64,000 nucleotides of DNA from Bordetella ansorpii (GTDB taxonomy: Bacteria > Pseudomonadota > Gammaproteobacteria > Burkholderiales > Burkholderiaceae_B): contig NZ_FKIF01000004.1 of the NCBI RefSeq assembly GCF_900078705.1, forward strand, positions 1 to 64,000, in the 5' to 3' direction. Positions 43,391 to 52,399 of the stretch are shown piece after piece (position 1 is the stretch's first letter; each line of letters starts with the position of its first letter). Position numbers and translations under genes: made by a program. A model generated the notes under the pieces. That model was not told the origin of the DNA. It made no database searches and worked only from the letters and a program-made list of their open reading frames with translations.

Positions 43391-44210
43391 GGTGTGTTAA
43401 CAATCAAGCCAACCAGATATAGGCACAAGCGAGACTGAGCATGCCAAAGAAGTTACGCGCCAGTTTTTCGTATCGCGTGGCGATGCGGCGAAACTGCTTG
43501 AGACGACCGAAGAACCGTTCCACCAAATTGCGATCCTTATACACATGACGGTCATACTCTCTTTGCTCCACGCGATTGGCTTTGGGCGGTATAACCGCCT
43601 CAATATCGCGCTGCGCAAGGTACTCCAGCACATGATTGGCGTCATAGCCTTTGTCTGCCAGCACGGCATCGGCTTCAAACCCTTCTATCAATGCCTGCGC
43701 ATGCGTCACATCGCTTACCTGTCCACCACTGAGCAAACAGCGCAGCGGGTTGCCCAGCGCATCGACTGCCGCATGGATTTTGGTACTCAGCCCGCCTCTG
43801 GAGCGTCCAAGGGCTTGATCGCCTGCTTTTTTTGGGCTCCCGCTGCATGTTGGTGGGCTCTGACGATGGTGCTGTCAATCATGAGGGCTTCCAAATCCTG
43901 GTCCACCCCCAGCACGCTCATGATGCCCAGCCATCTGCCGCGTTTGCACCAACGATTAAAGCGCGTGTATGTGCTGTGCCAGTTGCCCAACTCTGTGGGC
44001 AGATCACGCCAGGGTGAGCCTGTTCGGGCGATCCACAGAACGGCTTCTATAAATCGCCGATTGTCTGCTGCGGTGACTCCGCTGTCGCTGGCTTTGCCGG
44101 GCAACATCGCCTCGATCCTTGCCCATTTGGCGTCACTTAGAAGCTCTCTCGCCATTGCACAGATTTGTAGTTTTGCTCCTCAAATCATAGCAAACGATTG
44201 TTAACACACC
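43391..44210 (-). mobile_element. IS5-family (IS427-group) insertion sequence, 820 bp
   Basis: Terminal inverted repeats ggtgtgttaacaatc and gattgttaacacacc bound the element. Both ends are flanked by ctag (43387-43390 and 44211-44214), the kind of short TA-containing target this group uses. The transposase is encoded on the minus strand in two frames. The left neighbour is a truncated aldehyde dehydrogenase and the right neighbour is the end of an MFS gene; the two flanks do not join into one gene. Confidence 0.88.
43404..44155 (-). CDS. IS5-family transposase, two frames joined by frameshifting
   Basis: The first frame (44155 down to 43787) begins MARELLSDAKWARIEAMLPG and contains WRDLPTELGNWHSTYTRFNR and the first catalytic Asp in LEALMIDSTIVRAHQHAAG. 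The second frame (to 43404) contains DAVLADKGYDANHVLEYL with the second Asp and NLVERFFGRLKQFRRIATRY with the Glu. A run of seven A on the coding strand (43827-43833) at the overlap is a classical slippery site for making the full enzyme. All catalytic residues are present, so it may be active. Confidence 0.9.
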
Positions 44211-45626
44211 CTAGGTGCTCTCGGGCGTCTCGGATGAACCGGATGACTGAAGGCGCGTTCCCACGGCCGCGGTGATCAGGGCGATGCCAGCCGCCACGAA
44301 CAAGCTGGTGCGCATCCCCGCCATGAAACTGGACGCCTGCGTCAGCAGTGCGCCGAACACCGCCACCGCCAGCGCACCGCCCACTTGGCGGCTGGTGTTG
44401 AACACGCCGCTGGCCGTGCCCGCCAGCGCCGCCGGTACGCTGGACAGCAACACCGCCGTCACCGGCGGCGCAACAAACGGGCCGGCCAGGCCCACCAGCA
44501 CCATCAGCGCGGCGATCCAGGCGACCGGCGCCGACGCCGGCAGTGCTGCCACGGCCGCCAGCCCGACGGCCATGCTCATCAGTCCGCTCACGATCATGGT
44601 TCGCGCGCCAAAGCGGCGCACCAGCCGCGCACTGAACGGCGTCAGCACGAGCCCAATCAACATCATCGGCAGGAAGGCGATCCCCGTCGCAGGCGCCGAC
44701 AGGCCGCGCTGCTGTTGCAAGTACAGGCTCATCACGAACGGCAGACCGAAGTAGCCGACCATGAACGTGAAGCCCACCGCCATGGAAATCCGGGCATTGC
44801 GTGGCGCCAACAGGCCCGAGGGCACCATGGGGTGCGCCCCACGGCGTTGCGACCACACGAAGGCACCCAGCGCCAACAATGCCAGCGCGAAGGCGAGCCA
44901 CACCGGCGTTGCACCCAGCCCCTGCGCACCCGCCTCGATGGCCCCGTAGATCAACGCCCCCATGGCGAGTACAGCCGTCATCTGTCCCGCCGCATCAAAG
45001 GGCGCGGGACGCCGCGGTGACGCTGGTGTGCGCGCCAGGAATATCAGGGTCAGCAGGCCGACGGGAAGATTGATGAAGAAGATCCAGCGCCAGTCCAGCG
45101 AAACCAGCCAGCCACCGATCACCGGGCCGGATGTGGCCGCCACGGAGCCGCCCATGGCCCACAGGGCTACCGCATGACCGCGCCGAACCGGGTCTGGATA
45201 CGCCTGGCGGATCAGCGCCATGGAGGCCGGCATCATCGCCGCTGCGCCGACGCCTTGTGCCAGGCGTGCCGCGACCAATACCGCCAGAGTCGGCGCCCAT
45301 CCACAGGCCATAGAGGCCACGACGAACACCGCCAGACCGATGCCGAAGGCTCGGCGTGCGCCGATGCGGTCAGCCAGCGCGCCGGCCGAAAGCAGCAGCG
45401 CGCCGAACATCAGCGTGTAGCCATCAACGACCCATTGGAGCCCGTCCACGCTGGCGCCAAGATCGTGGGCCAACGTTGGCAGGGCGACGTTGACCACCAC
45501 CGCATCCAGGGTGATGACGAAGAACCCCAGGAGTGCCGCAGTCAGTGTCGCCTGTGCGCGGCGCCGTTCCGTTGACGCCAAGGCATCCGCTGCATGCGTG
45601 AACCCACCGCTCGGCTTTAGCGACAT
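44211..45626 (-). CDS. DHA2-type MFS efflux transporter (EmrB/QacA-like)
   Basis: This 471-residue protein has about 14 predicted membrane segments. The DHA2 motif C region GPVIGGWLVSLDWRWIFFIN, the TM1 region FFVITLDAVVVNVALPTLAH and motif A ADRIGARRAFG are visible. It is the last gene of a seven-gene minus-strand operon. Its ATG shares a base with the stop of the alcohol dehydrogenase (TAATG at 45624-45628). The stop codon falls on the IS flank, so its very C-terminus could have been altered, but the length is normal. It likely exports a toxic small molecule handled by the operon. Confidence 0.88.
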   Translation of the reverse strand: MSLKPSGGFTHAADALASTERRRAQATLTAALLGFFVITLDAVVVNVALPTLAHDLGASVDGLQWVVDGYTLMFGALLLSAGALADRIGARRAFGIGLAVFVVASMACGWAPTLAVLVAARLAQGVGAAAMMPASMALIRQAYPDPVRRGHAVALWAMGGSVAATSGPVIGGWLVSLDWRWIFFINLPVGLLTLIFLARTPASPRRPAPFDAAGQMTAVLAMGALIYGAIEAGAQGLGATPVWLAFALALLALGAFVWSQRRGAHPMVPSGLLAPRNARISMAVGFTFMVGYFGLPFVMSLYLQQQRGLSAPATGIAFLPMMLIGLVLTPFSARLVRRFGARTMIVSGLMSMAVGLAAVAALPASAPVAWIAALMVLVGLAGPFVAPPVTAVLLSSVPAALAGTASGVFNTSRQVGGALAVAVFGALLTQASSFMAGMRTSLFVAAGIALITAAVGTRLQSSGSSETPEST

Positions 45627-46642
45627 TACGGCATCAGCAGCGTCTTGATGGCGCGGCGCTCATCCATGGCCTGGTAGCCCTCGGCCACCTGCGCCAGCGG
45701 CAAGGTCAGATCGAACACCTGGCCGGGACGGATCTTGCCATCCAGCGTCAGCCCGATCAGGTTCGGCAGGTACTGGCGCACCGGCGCCGGGCCACCGTGC
45801 AGATGCACGTGCTCGAAGAACAGTTCCTCGCCCTTGAGTTCTACGCCGTGGGGCACGCCCACGTAGCCCACATGGCCGCCCACGCGCGTGGCATGGATGG
45901 CCTGCCACAGGGACTCTTGCGTGCCCACGCATTCGATGGTGCAGTCCACGCCCAGCCCTTCGGTCATGTCCTGGATGCGTGCAACACCTTCGTCGCCGCG
46001 CTCTTCCACGATGTCGGTGGCGCCAAAGCTGCGTGCCAGTTGCTGGCGCGCTGCGTGCCGGCTCATGGCGATGATGCGCTCGGCTCCCATTTGCCTGGCG
46101 GACAGCACCGCCAGCAGGCCCACCGCCCCATCGCCCACCACGGCCACCGTGGAGCCGGGCTGAACCTGAGCCGCTGCCGCGCCGAACCAACCCGTGCCCA
46201 TCACATCGGACAGAGCCAGCAAGTCAGGCAGCATGGCCTGCGAGGGCATCGACGGGGTGGCGACCAGCGTGCCATCGGCCAGCGGCACGCGCAGGAGCGG
46301 CGCCTGGGCGCCACCGACGAATTCGGCCTGCTGGCAGGACGACTGGTAGCCATGGTTGCAGACCGGGCATGCGTTGTCGGAGGCGAAAAAAGAGCCGATG
46401 ACGAACTGGCCGGGCTTGACGCTGCGCACGGCGCTGCCCACATCCTCGACCACGCCGCAATACTCATGGCCCATCGGCATGGGATCGGGCGTGGACTGAA
46501 TGCCCCGGTAGGGCCACAGATCGGAGCCGCACACGCAGGTGGCGGCAATGCGCACGATGGCGTCGGTCGGTTTGAGAATGGCCGGGTCGGGCCGCTCCTC
46601 GAAGCGGATGTCGCGCGGCCCGTACAGCATGGTGGCTTTCAT
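45626..46642 (-). CDS. Zinc-dependent alcohol dehydrogenase
   Basis: This 338-residue medium-chain dehydrogenase has the catalytic zinc ligands in TCVCGSDLWPYRG and MPMGHEYCGVVEDVG. The structural-zinc loop appears reduced (DNACPVCNHGYQSSCQQ carries four Cys). The NAD(P) site is VAVVGDGAVGLLAVLSA. It overlaps the P460 gene (ATGA) upstream and the MFS gene downstream. In the operon it would reduce an aldehyde or quinone-like compound; substrate unknown. Confidence 0.9.
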   Translation of the reverse strand: MKATMLYGPRDIRFEERPDPAILKPTDAIVRIAATCVCGSDLWPYRGIQSTPDPMPMGHEYCGVVEDVGSAVRSVKPGQFVIGSFFASDNACPVCNHGYQSSCQQAEFVGGAQAPLLRVPLADGTLVATPSMPSQAMLPDLLALSDVMGTGWFGAAAAQVQPGSTVAVVGDGAVGLLAVLSARQMGAERIIAMSRHAARQQLARSFGATDIVEERGDEGVARIQDMTEGLGVDCTIECVGTQESLWQAIHATRVGGHVGYVGVPHGVELKGEELFFEHVHLHGGPAPVRQYLPNLIGLTLDGKIRPGQVFDLTLPLAQVAEGYQAMDERRAIKTLLMP

Positions 46643-47127
46643 GGTTGTTTGCTCCCCAACGTTTGCATGCGGGCATAGGTAAAGACGAAGTCATTGCGGG
46701 CCTGCGGCTTGTGGCAGGCCATGCAGCGGGCCAGGTTTTCGCTGCGGTTGATGCGGCGATCCGGCCCGAAGGACTGGAAGGCCCAGTCCCCGGTGCGCAC
46801 GTCCTCTGGCTGCGCATCACCATAGCCAGCCCGCTTTTCCATGGCGATGTAGCGCAGCAGCTTGCCGTCGCGGTAGTCCTCCATGAAAATCACCGTCCCA
46901 TCGGGCAACGGCTGGTTCTTGCTGGCAGCCTCGATGGCTTCGCGGCTGGTATAGATTTCCTCGCGCACGTTGCCGCGCTCCACGGTGGCGTAGTGGACGC
47001 CTTGCTTGTAGTTCTCGGGGAACTGCACGGGACTGGATATCTCGCTGGCCCACACCGCCATTCCCAAGGCGGCGCCCCCTGTCAGGCCACCCGCCCATCC
47101 GAGCCGGCGTTGGATGGGGGATGCCAT
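46639..47127 (-). CDS. Cytochrome P460-family protein
   Basis: This 162-residue exported protein has an N-terminal hydrophobic segment (WAGGLTGGAALGMAVWAS) and a P460-type core (FPENYKQGVHYATVERGNVR, GTVIFMEDYRDGKLL) ending in a haem c site CMACHK. The true start is 47127; the frame upstream to 47349 is the antisense of the neighbouring gene. P460 proteins bind haem covalently and act in hydroxylamine or radical chemistry. Presence in this operon suggests a periplasmic redox role. Confidence 0.85.
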   Translation of the reverse strand: MASPIQRRLGWAGGLTGGAALGMAVWASEISSPVQFPENYKQGVHYATVERGNVREEIYTSREAIEAASKNQPLPDGTVIFMEDYRDGKLLRYIAMEKRAGYGDAQPEDVRTGDWAFQSFGPDRRINRSENLARCMACHKPQARNDFVFTYARMQTLGSKQP

Positions 47128-47129
47128 GT

Positions 47130-47921
47130 TCACTTCCCCTTCGTGGTCGCCAGATGGCGATCCAATGCCGCGCTCGCACGGCGAGCCATTTCGGCATCCA
47201 CTCGCGCAGCCAGCACCTGGGTGAGTTGCCGCAATTGACCGGCCGTGAGGCCCACGTTCATGCTGATGCGCATGTGCGCCTGCAGTTGCGAATCGGCCCC
47301 GGGCAGTGCCGAGAGCATGCCCACGGTGGCCAGCTCGCGGCTTTGCCAATCGAGGTTGTCCCGCTCGAAGATGTCGCCGAACAGGTGGGTGCGCAGGTAC
47401 TCGTTCGCCGTCGGCGCGAAATCGAACAGCGGCCCTTCGACTGGCCCGCCCGACAGCTTGGTCTGGTTGGCCGTGCCCGCGGCCAGCAGTGCGTCGCCCT
47501 TCGGGATGGGGCGGCTGGGCGCGCTGCCCGGCGCATCCTGGATGCCGCGCTGCTTGCGGGCCTCCAGCACCTTCATCAGCTCACCCAGCGCATTGAGGCT
47601 GCGCGGAAAGCCGGCATAGGCGTAGAGTTGCACGAGGATCTCACGGGCGTCGCTCACCGTCATGCCGGCGTCCAACCCTTGGGTGAGCGCGGCATTCAGC
47701 TTGGCCATGTCGCCTGCGGCGGCAAATGCCGCAATGGGCACGATGGCCTGCTGGCGTGCAGAAAGAGTTTCGGAAGCGCTGGGCGCGCTGGCGGGTGCTG
47801 GGTTCATCGGCTGGGTCTCCTGTGCATGGGATGCGTGGCTCAATGCGGCGGTCAGCGCCAAGGCCAGCACACCGGCACGAGCCCGCGTCCCACGGTGTTT
47901 AGCGTGCGTTGTATTGCTCAT
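47130..47921 (-). CDS. Exported carboxymuconolactone decarboxylase-family protein
   Basis: This 263-residue protein starts at 47921 with a signal peptide (ARAGVLALALTAALSHASHA) and holds two CMD/AhpD-like repeats (about 60-115 and 165-250: GLDAGMTVSDAREILVQLYA and DIFERDNLDWQSRELATVGM). The AhpD CxxC is absent, so it is not a simple alkylhydroperoxidase. Its start lies 23 bases inside the preceding cupin gene. Function unknown; probably works in the periplasm with the cupin and P460 proteins. Confidence 0.85.
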   Translation of the reverse strand: MSNTTHAKHRGTRARAGVLALALTAALSHASHAQETQPMNPAPASAPSASETLSARQQAIVPIAAFAAAGDMAKLNAALTQGLDAGMTVSDAREILVQLYAYAGFPRSLNALGELMKVLEARKQRGIQDAPGSAPSRPIPKGDALLAAGTANQTKLSGGPVEGPLFDFAPTANEYLRTHLFGDIFERDNLDWQSRELATVGMLSALPGADSQLQAHMRISMNVGLTAGQLRQLTQVLAARVDAEMARRASAALDRHLATTKGK

Positions 47922-48393
47922 CGGTGACTTTCTCCATCCATGTGACGTTCTTTCCATCCACCGTGCCGGTGACGGCCAGATGGCTCATGGCCGTGCCGGG
48001 CGCTGCGCCGTGCCAGTGCTTGACGCCGGGCGGGCACCACACGACGTCGCCGGGGCGGATGACCTGCACCGGCTTGCCCCATTCCTGCGTCAGCCCGACG
48101 CCGGAGGTCACGACCAGTCGCTGTCCCGCTGGATGGGTGTGCCAAGCCGAACGCGCGCCGGGCTCGAAAGTGACCAGGCCGCCAGAGGCATTGATGTTCT
48201 TGTCGGCGGGCCAGACAGGATCGACCCGCACGCGGCCGGTGAAGAATTCGGCGGGGCCAGCAGCCGAGGGCTGGTCCCCCGCGCGCGTGATCTGCTGCGC
48301 ATCAGCGGACGTGTTGGCCTGCGGCTCTGCAGCCAAGGCCATCGTGGCCTGCAGAGCGGTCGCGCATAGAGCGAGTTTGAGGAACGAGTGCAT
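47899..48393 (-). CDS. Exported cupin protein (paralogue 1)
   Basis: This 164-residue protein has a signal peptide (MHSFLKLALCATALQATMAL) and a single cupin domain with metal-binding histidines in FEPGARSAWHTHPAGQ and DVVWCPPGVKHWHGAAPGTA. It is closely similar to the next upstream gene (48421-48828), which lacks a signal peptide, so the pair arose by duplication and works in two compartments. The 3' end overlaps the CMD gene. Confidence 0.88.
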   Translation of the reverse strand: MHSFLKLALCATALQATMALAAEPQANTSADAQQITRAGDQPSAAGPAEFFTGRVRVDPVWPADKNINASGGLVTFEPGARSAWHTHPAGQRLVVTSGVGLTQEWGKPVQVIRPGDVVWCPPGVKHWHGAAPGTAMSHLAVTGTVDGKNVTWMEKVTDEQYNAR

Positions 48394-48420
48394 GAGTTTC
48401 CTTTCCTGAAGTAAGACGGC

Positions 48421-48828
48421 TCAGCCGCGCGGCCCGGCGAGGTACTGATCGTCGGTGACGTGTTCCATCCATTCGACGTTCTTGCCATCCAGGGCTTCCT
48501 GGATCGCGATGTGCGTCATGGCCGTGGTCGGCGAAGCGCCATGCCAGTGCCGATGACCGGGCGGACACCAGATGACATCGCCTGCGCGGATCTCCACGAT
48601 GGGCTCGCCCTCGCACTGCGTCCAGCCGCAGCCGGCGGTGACGATCAGCGTCTGCCCCAGCGGATGGCTGTGCCAGGCCGTGCGTGCGCCCGGCTCGAAG
48701 GTGACGGCAGCGCACGACACGCGGGCCGGTGCGGGCGGGTTGTTCAGCGGGTCGATGCGAACCGTGCCGGTGAACCACTCGGCAGGCCCTTTGGTGGAAG
48801 GCTGAGATCCAGCGCGTTTGAGTTCCAT
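48421..48828 (-). CDS. Cytoplasmic cupin protein (paralogue 2)
   Basis: This 135-residue cupin starts at 48828 (AAAGGA seven bases upstream) with no signal peptide. Metal motifs are [16 protein letters not shown] and [20 protein letters not shown], nearly the same as in paralogue 1, and both end with a VTD(E/D)QY motif. Such cupins in CMD/ADH clusters have been linked to quinone or furan-type compounds, but no specific reaction can be assigned from sequence. Confidence 0.88.
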   Translation of the reverse strand: MELKRAGSQPSTKGPAEWFTGTVRIDPLNNPPAPARVSCAAVTFEPGARTAWHSHPLGQTLIVTAGCGWTQCEGEPIVEIRAGDVIWCPPGHRHWHGASPTTAMTHIAIQEALDGKNVEWMEHVTDDQYLAGPRG

Positions 48829-48871
48829 GGCTGTTCCTTTCAATGTTTGAGGGTGAGCGTTGGCCGGCGCA

Positions 48872-49369
48872 TCAGTCTTTCCCGACGGCCTCGATTCGAG
48901 CGTTCAACGGGCCGCGGCCACGTAGCACCTGGATGTCGCCTTCGATGCGGCCGAGCTTGACCAAGCCATTGGCATGGCCGAAGCCCTTGTAGAAGATGGC
49001 GAGGTTGCCCCAGGGGGCGTAGTAGGTGATGTCGCCAACGGAAGGTGTGATACCCGCTGGCGCTCCAGCCGTGGAGAGTTTCTTGGGCAACTGCGCGATC
49101 TTTTCGGTAGAGGCGTAGTCCTCCAAGTCCAGCGTCAACGGCAGCAAGCCGAGAAAGTCGCGCGCAGCGGCGTTGTCCTCCAAGGTCGCGGAGAGCACCT
49201 GTCCGTTGATCGTCAAACTGATATTCATCGAGCTGGCTCCTTGATTCGGTGTTGCTGAACGCTGCGCGGGCATGGACCGAGGTGCATCCGTCCCTTTTTC
49301 GGCATGTGCCAGCGTGATTGCCCCCGCCAATGCCAATAGCAAAGCCGCAGATGCGCAGCGAGATCGCAT
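48872..49369 (-). CDS. Exported cyclophilin-like-fold protein
   Basis: This 165-residue protein has a signal peptide ([17 protein letters not shown]) and a cyclophilin-like domain ([60 protein letters not shown]). The start at 49369 has AGGAGG upstream. It is the first gene of the minus-strand seven-gene operon and faces a divergent LysR gene. The family has no established enzymatic role. Confidence 0.85.
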   Translation of the reverse strand: MRSRCASAALLLALAGAITLAHAEKGTDAPRSMPAQRSATPNQGASSMNISLTINGQVLSATLEDNAAARDFLGLLPLTLDLEDYASTEKIAQLPKKLSTAGAPAGITPSVGDITYYAPWGNLAIFYKGFGHANGLVKLGRIEGDIQVLRGRGPLNARIEAVGKD

Positions 49370-49574
49370 CGGTTTCCTCCTGGTTTGATCGAGGCCTGCG
49401 TTGGCAAATGCGGAACACCCAAGCAGGGTCTCGCTCGTGGCCTGTAATTGCCAAGGAATCCCTCGACAGCTCACTGCCTTTGGCAGGCAATATCGTCCGT
49501 ATGGAACTGTAGTGCTCTCTTCATTGGTTTAGAAGACCGTAAAATTGATATACGGTGATGCAAAGGATTCACCA

Positions 49575-50489
49575 ATGGCAAAAGAGAACCTCAACGACCT
49601 GCAAGCGTTCGTCGCCGTGGCCCGTGAACGCAGCTTCACCCGGGCCGCGGCGCAACTGGGACTGTCCCGCTCTGCGCTGAGCCACGCCATGCTGGCCCTG
49701 GAGGCCCGCTTGGGCGTGCGGCTTCTGACGCGAACCACCCGCAGCGTGTCCACCACGGAGGCCGGCGCGCGGCTGCTGGATGCAGTGGCGCCCCGACTTG
49801 ACGAGATCGAACTGGAGTTGGGCTCGCTCAGCGCCATGCGCGACAAGCCAGCCGGCACGGTGCGTATCACGGCGCACGACCACGCCATCTCCACCGTCCT
49901 CTGGCCTCGGTTGCTGCCGCTGCTGAAGGACTACCCCGACGTCCACGTCGAGTTCAGCGTGGACTATGCGTTCACCGACATCGCGGCGCACCGCTTCGAC
50001 GCTGGGGTGCGCATAGGCGACCGCGTGGACAAGGATATGATCGCCGTGCGCATCGCGCCGAATCTGCGCATGGCGGTGGCCGCATCCCCCGAGTACCTCG
50101 CCGGCAAGCCGCTGCCAGTCACGCCGCATGACTTGACCGACCATCGCTGCATCAATCTACGGCTACCAACCCACGGGGGCCTGTATGCGTGGGACTTCGA
50201 GAAGGATGGGCAGTCGATCAATGTGCGCGTGGGCGGCCAGACCACGTTCAACAACACCTTCCTGATGCTCCGGGCCGCTTTGGATGGCATGGGCTTTGCC
50301 TTTGTGCCCCTCGACATCATGCAGCCGCACATTGATGAGGGCCGGTTGGTACCGGTGCTGCAGGAGTGGTGGCCGTCGTTTCCGGGCTATCACTTGTACT
50401 ACGCGAACCGCAAGCAGATTTCACCGGCGCTTGCGTTGGTGATCGAGGCATTGCGATGGCGTGAAGGCCACGCTGATGCAGTCACATAG
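49575..50489 (+). CDS. LysR-family regulator of the seven-gene operon
   Basis: This 304-residue LysR protein (CrgA/DmlR-like subgroup) has the HTH region DLQAFVAVARERSFTRAAAQ, LSRSALSHAMLALEARLGV and the effector domain start GTVRITAHDHAIS. It is divergent from the cyclophilin-like gene, with an approximately 200-bp shared promoter region (49370-49574), and is the obvious regulator. The start at 49575 is chosen because the upstream ATG at 49545 adds unrelated residues. Confidence 0.9.
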   Translation: MAKENLNDLQAFVAVARERSFTRAAAQLGLSRSALSHAMLALEARLGVRLLTRTTRSVSTTEAGARLLDAVAPRLDEIELELGSLSAMRDKPAGTVRITAHDHAISTVLWPRLLPLLKDYPDVHVEFSVDYAFTDIAAHRFDAGVRIGDRVDKDMIAVRIAPNLRMAVAASPEYLAGKPLPVTPHDLTDHRCINLRLPTHGGLYAWDFEKDGQSINVRVGGQTTFNNTFLMLRAALDGMGFAFVPLDIMQPHIDEGRLVPVLQEWWPSFPGYHLYYANRKQISPALALVIEALRWREGHADAVT

Positions 50490-50536
50490 TCGCATCTAGC
50501 CGCGGACCCTCTCTCATCAGGCTTCTCCGAAATGAT

Positions 50537-52399
50537 TCATCCTTCCTTGGCCAATGAAAGATAGGGGTTGTTTGGCGGTATCTCGGCGAATACAAGGGAA
50601 GCATCCTTCAGCAGATACCCATGCAGTTGGCGGGACTTTCTTGGGCCCGAGACGTCAGAGGTCCAGATATTCAGGCCATTGGGATGCTTGCGATGTAGCT
50701 GCAGCCGCTCAAAGCGCTTTTGTACCCATTGCCAATCCTGCTGGCTTTCCTGCTTGGCCAACGTGCCCACCAGCGGATGCTCCTGTGCGTAGCGTTGGAA
50801 CACGCCTGGACTGACCAGGTACGCGGTATCGCTCACGGTATGCACGAGCGCCTTCGCGTCGTTGATGATGAGCTTGCGCGACGCGATCCCTTGGTGCAGC
50901 CACTCCATGAAATGCTCACCGGACGGCTGTGCGCTCAAGGATGGCGACGCAGCTATGGGTGCAAGCGATGGTGGCGAGGTCACGGCAGTCGTCGGCATGG
51001 GTACTTGGGAGCGTGCGGTAGCAACTTTGGCTGAATCGGTCTGCTCATCCCGGAGAACGTCGGGCGTGTCGCTCATGCCCACCATGACCAGCATGTCCTC
51101 CATCACATCAGGCATGGGCTGGGCGGTGGGCGGCGACGCGGTGACGACGGTGTTGCCACCCTCCCATGGCGGCGTCTCCTGGCCCTCCGGGGCTGGCGGC
51201 GCTCCAGCCACAGGTGGCGTGGCCGGTGCACCGACGTCGTTTTCTGCGGGTGTCGCATCGACCGCTACCGTGCCCACAAAGGCCGTCGGCCGCTCGCCGG
51301 CTTCCCAGATCAGCGCGGGAGCGAGGCGCAGCAGGGTGAACGAGTGGGACCAGCCGGTCGCACTGGTCACGGTCGCGCGCCAGACCGCCTTGTCGTCCGG
51401 CGTGGGCTGCAACATGCCATGCTCCTGCAGCACGTTGAAGACGGCGGTGTTGCTCGCGGGGATGCCGTCGATGCCCTGAGACAGCAGGTGCGCGCGCAGC
51501 TTGTCCGAGACCGTCTTGCTCACCAGCCACAAGCTGTCCTCGGTGAGCCAGCCATCGGAGGCTTCCGGCTGGTTCAGTTTCAACTGTTCCTTGAGCAGGT
51601 AGCGCAACCCGTCGAGCAGCTTGCGCTGCAGCGCGTGCTTGGGCGCAGCCATGGCGCGGGCCGGATCGCCGCCCAGTTCCTGGGCCACCGAAGCCCGGTC
51701 GGCCTGCACGACAAGTTCGCCTAGCACGCCGGCGTGCTCGTACTGGCCGGCCAGGACGTAGAGCAGCGGTCCCCACAGGTCGGGATAGCCGCTGAGCCAG
51801 TCCAGGGCCTCACGGTCGAGCAGTTGGCGGTAGAGCAGCCCCGTCGCGGCGCTGTGCAGGCGGTACTCGCGATCATCGCGATAGCGGAATCGGTATGGCT
51901 GGTGCAGCGGGCCGTGCCACGGGTGCCAGGTGCTGCCGTCGGCCAGTTCGACGTGCAGATCGACTGCGATCTTGCCGATGTCGTGCAGCAGCGCGGCATA
52001 GGCGACTGCGGCAGTCCAGGCTTCAGACTGCGCCGCCTGGTCTTCGGGACTGGCGCCAATAGGCAGCAGATGGGACTGCCGCAGCTTGAGCGCATAGGCG
52101 ACGATCTCCAACCCGTGATCCAGCATGCCGCCGGGGTAAGCGTGGTGATGGCTTTCCGATGCGGGGAATTGTTGGACCAACTCGGCGTAGTGCTCCAGCG
52201 GCGTGCGGTATAGGGTGGCGAACTGCCGCCGCGACAGCGACGTGCGCTGCCAGATGTGTTCCAGCAGCTTCTGCCGGCGCGGTGTTGCCAGCAGCGATGC
52301 GGCCGATTCGGGCCGCAGCAACCCTTTCGGGAGGTCGGTGGCGGGCGCTGGCGACGGGGCAGCGACCGGGGGCCGTTTTCGCTGGAACAGGGAGAGCAT
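50537..52399 (-). CDS. traI: MOBH-type relaxase TraI_2 (ICEclc/PFGI-1 type)
   Basis: This 620-residue TraI_2-domain relaxase of the integrating-element type has HD-like metal motifs in ESHHHAYPGGMLDHGLEIVAY and YAALLHDIGKIAVDLHVE, and SATGLLYRQLLDREALDWLS. The C-terminal part has a Pro/Thr-rich linker (about 400-490) and a C-terminal DUF1528-like winged domain (FMEWLHQGIASRKLIINDAK). The start at 52399 opens MLSLFQRKRP. It is the second relaxase of the element, from a family unrelated to the one at 25019. Confidence 0.9.
   Translation of the reverse strand: MLSLFQRKRPPVAAPSPAPATDLPKGLLRPESAASLLATPRRQKLLEHIWQRTSLSRRQFATLYRTPLEHYAELVQQFPASESHHHAYPGGMLDHGLEIVAYALKLRQSHLLPIGASPEDQAAQSEAWTAAVAYAALLHDIGKIAVDLHVELADGSTWHPWHGPLHQPYRFRYRDDREYRLHSAATGLLYRQLLDREALDWLSGYPDLWGPLLYVLAGQYEHAGVLGELVVQADRASVAQELGGDPARAMAAPKHALQRKLLDGLRYLLKEQLKLNQPEASDGWLTEDSLWLVSKTVSDKLRAHLLSQGIDGIPASNTAVFNVLQEHGMLQPTPDDKAVWRATVTSATGWSHSFTLLRLAPALIWEAGERPTAFVGTVAVDATPAENDVGAPATPPVAGAPPAPEGQETPPWEGGNTVVTASPPTAQPMPDVMEDMLVMVGMSDTPDVLRDEQTDSAKVATARSQVPMPTTAVTSPPSLAPIAASPSLSAQPSGEHFMEWLHQGIASRKLIINDAKALVHTVSDTAYLVSPGVFQRYAQEHPLVGTLAKQESQQDWQWVQKRFERLQLHRKHPNGLNIWTSDVSGPRKSRQLHGYLLKDASLVFAEIPPNNPYLSLAKEG

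Noticed and set aside
43387-44214. CTAG flanks taken as proof of a simple single IS5 insertion
   Set aside because: CTAG is probably the preferred target, so it is expected at both ends even after deletion between two copies; the joined flanks do not rebuild the dehydrogenase.
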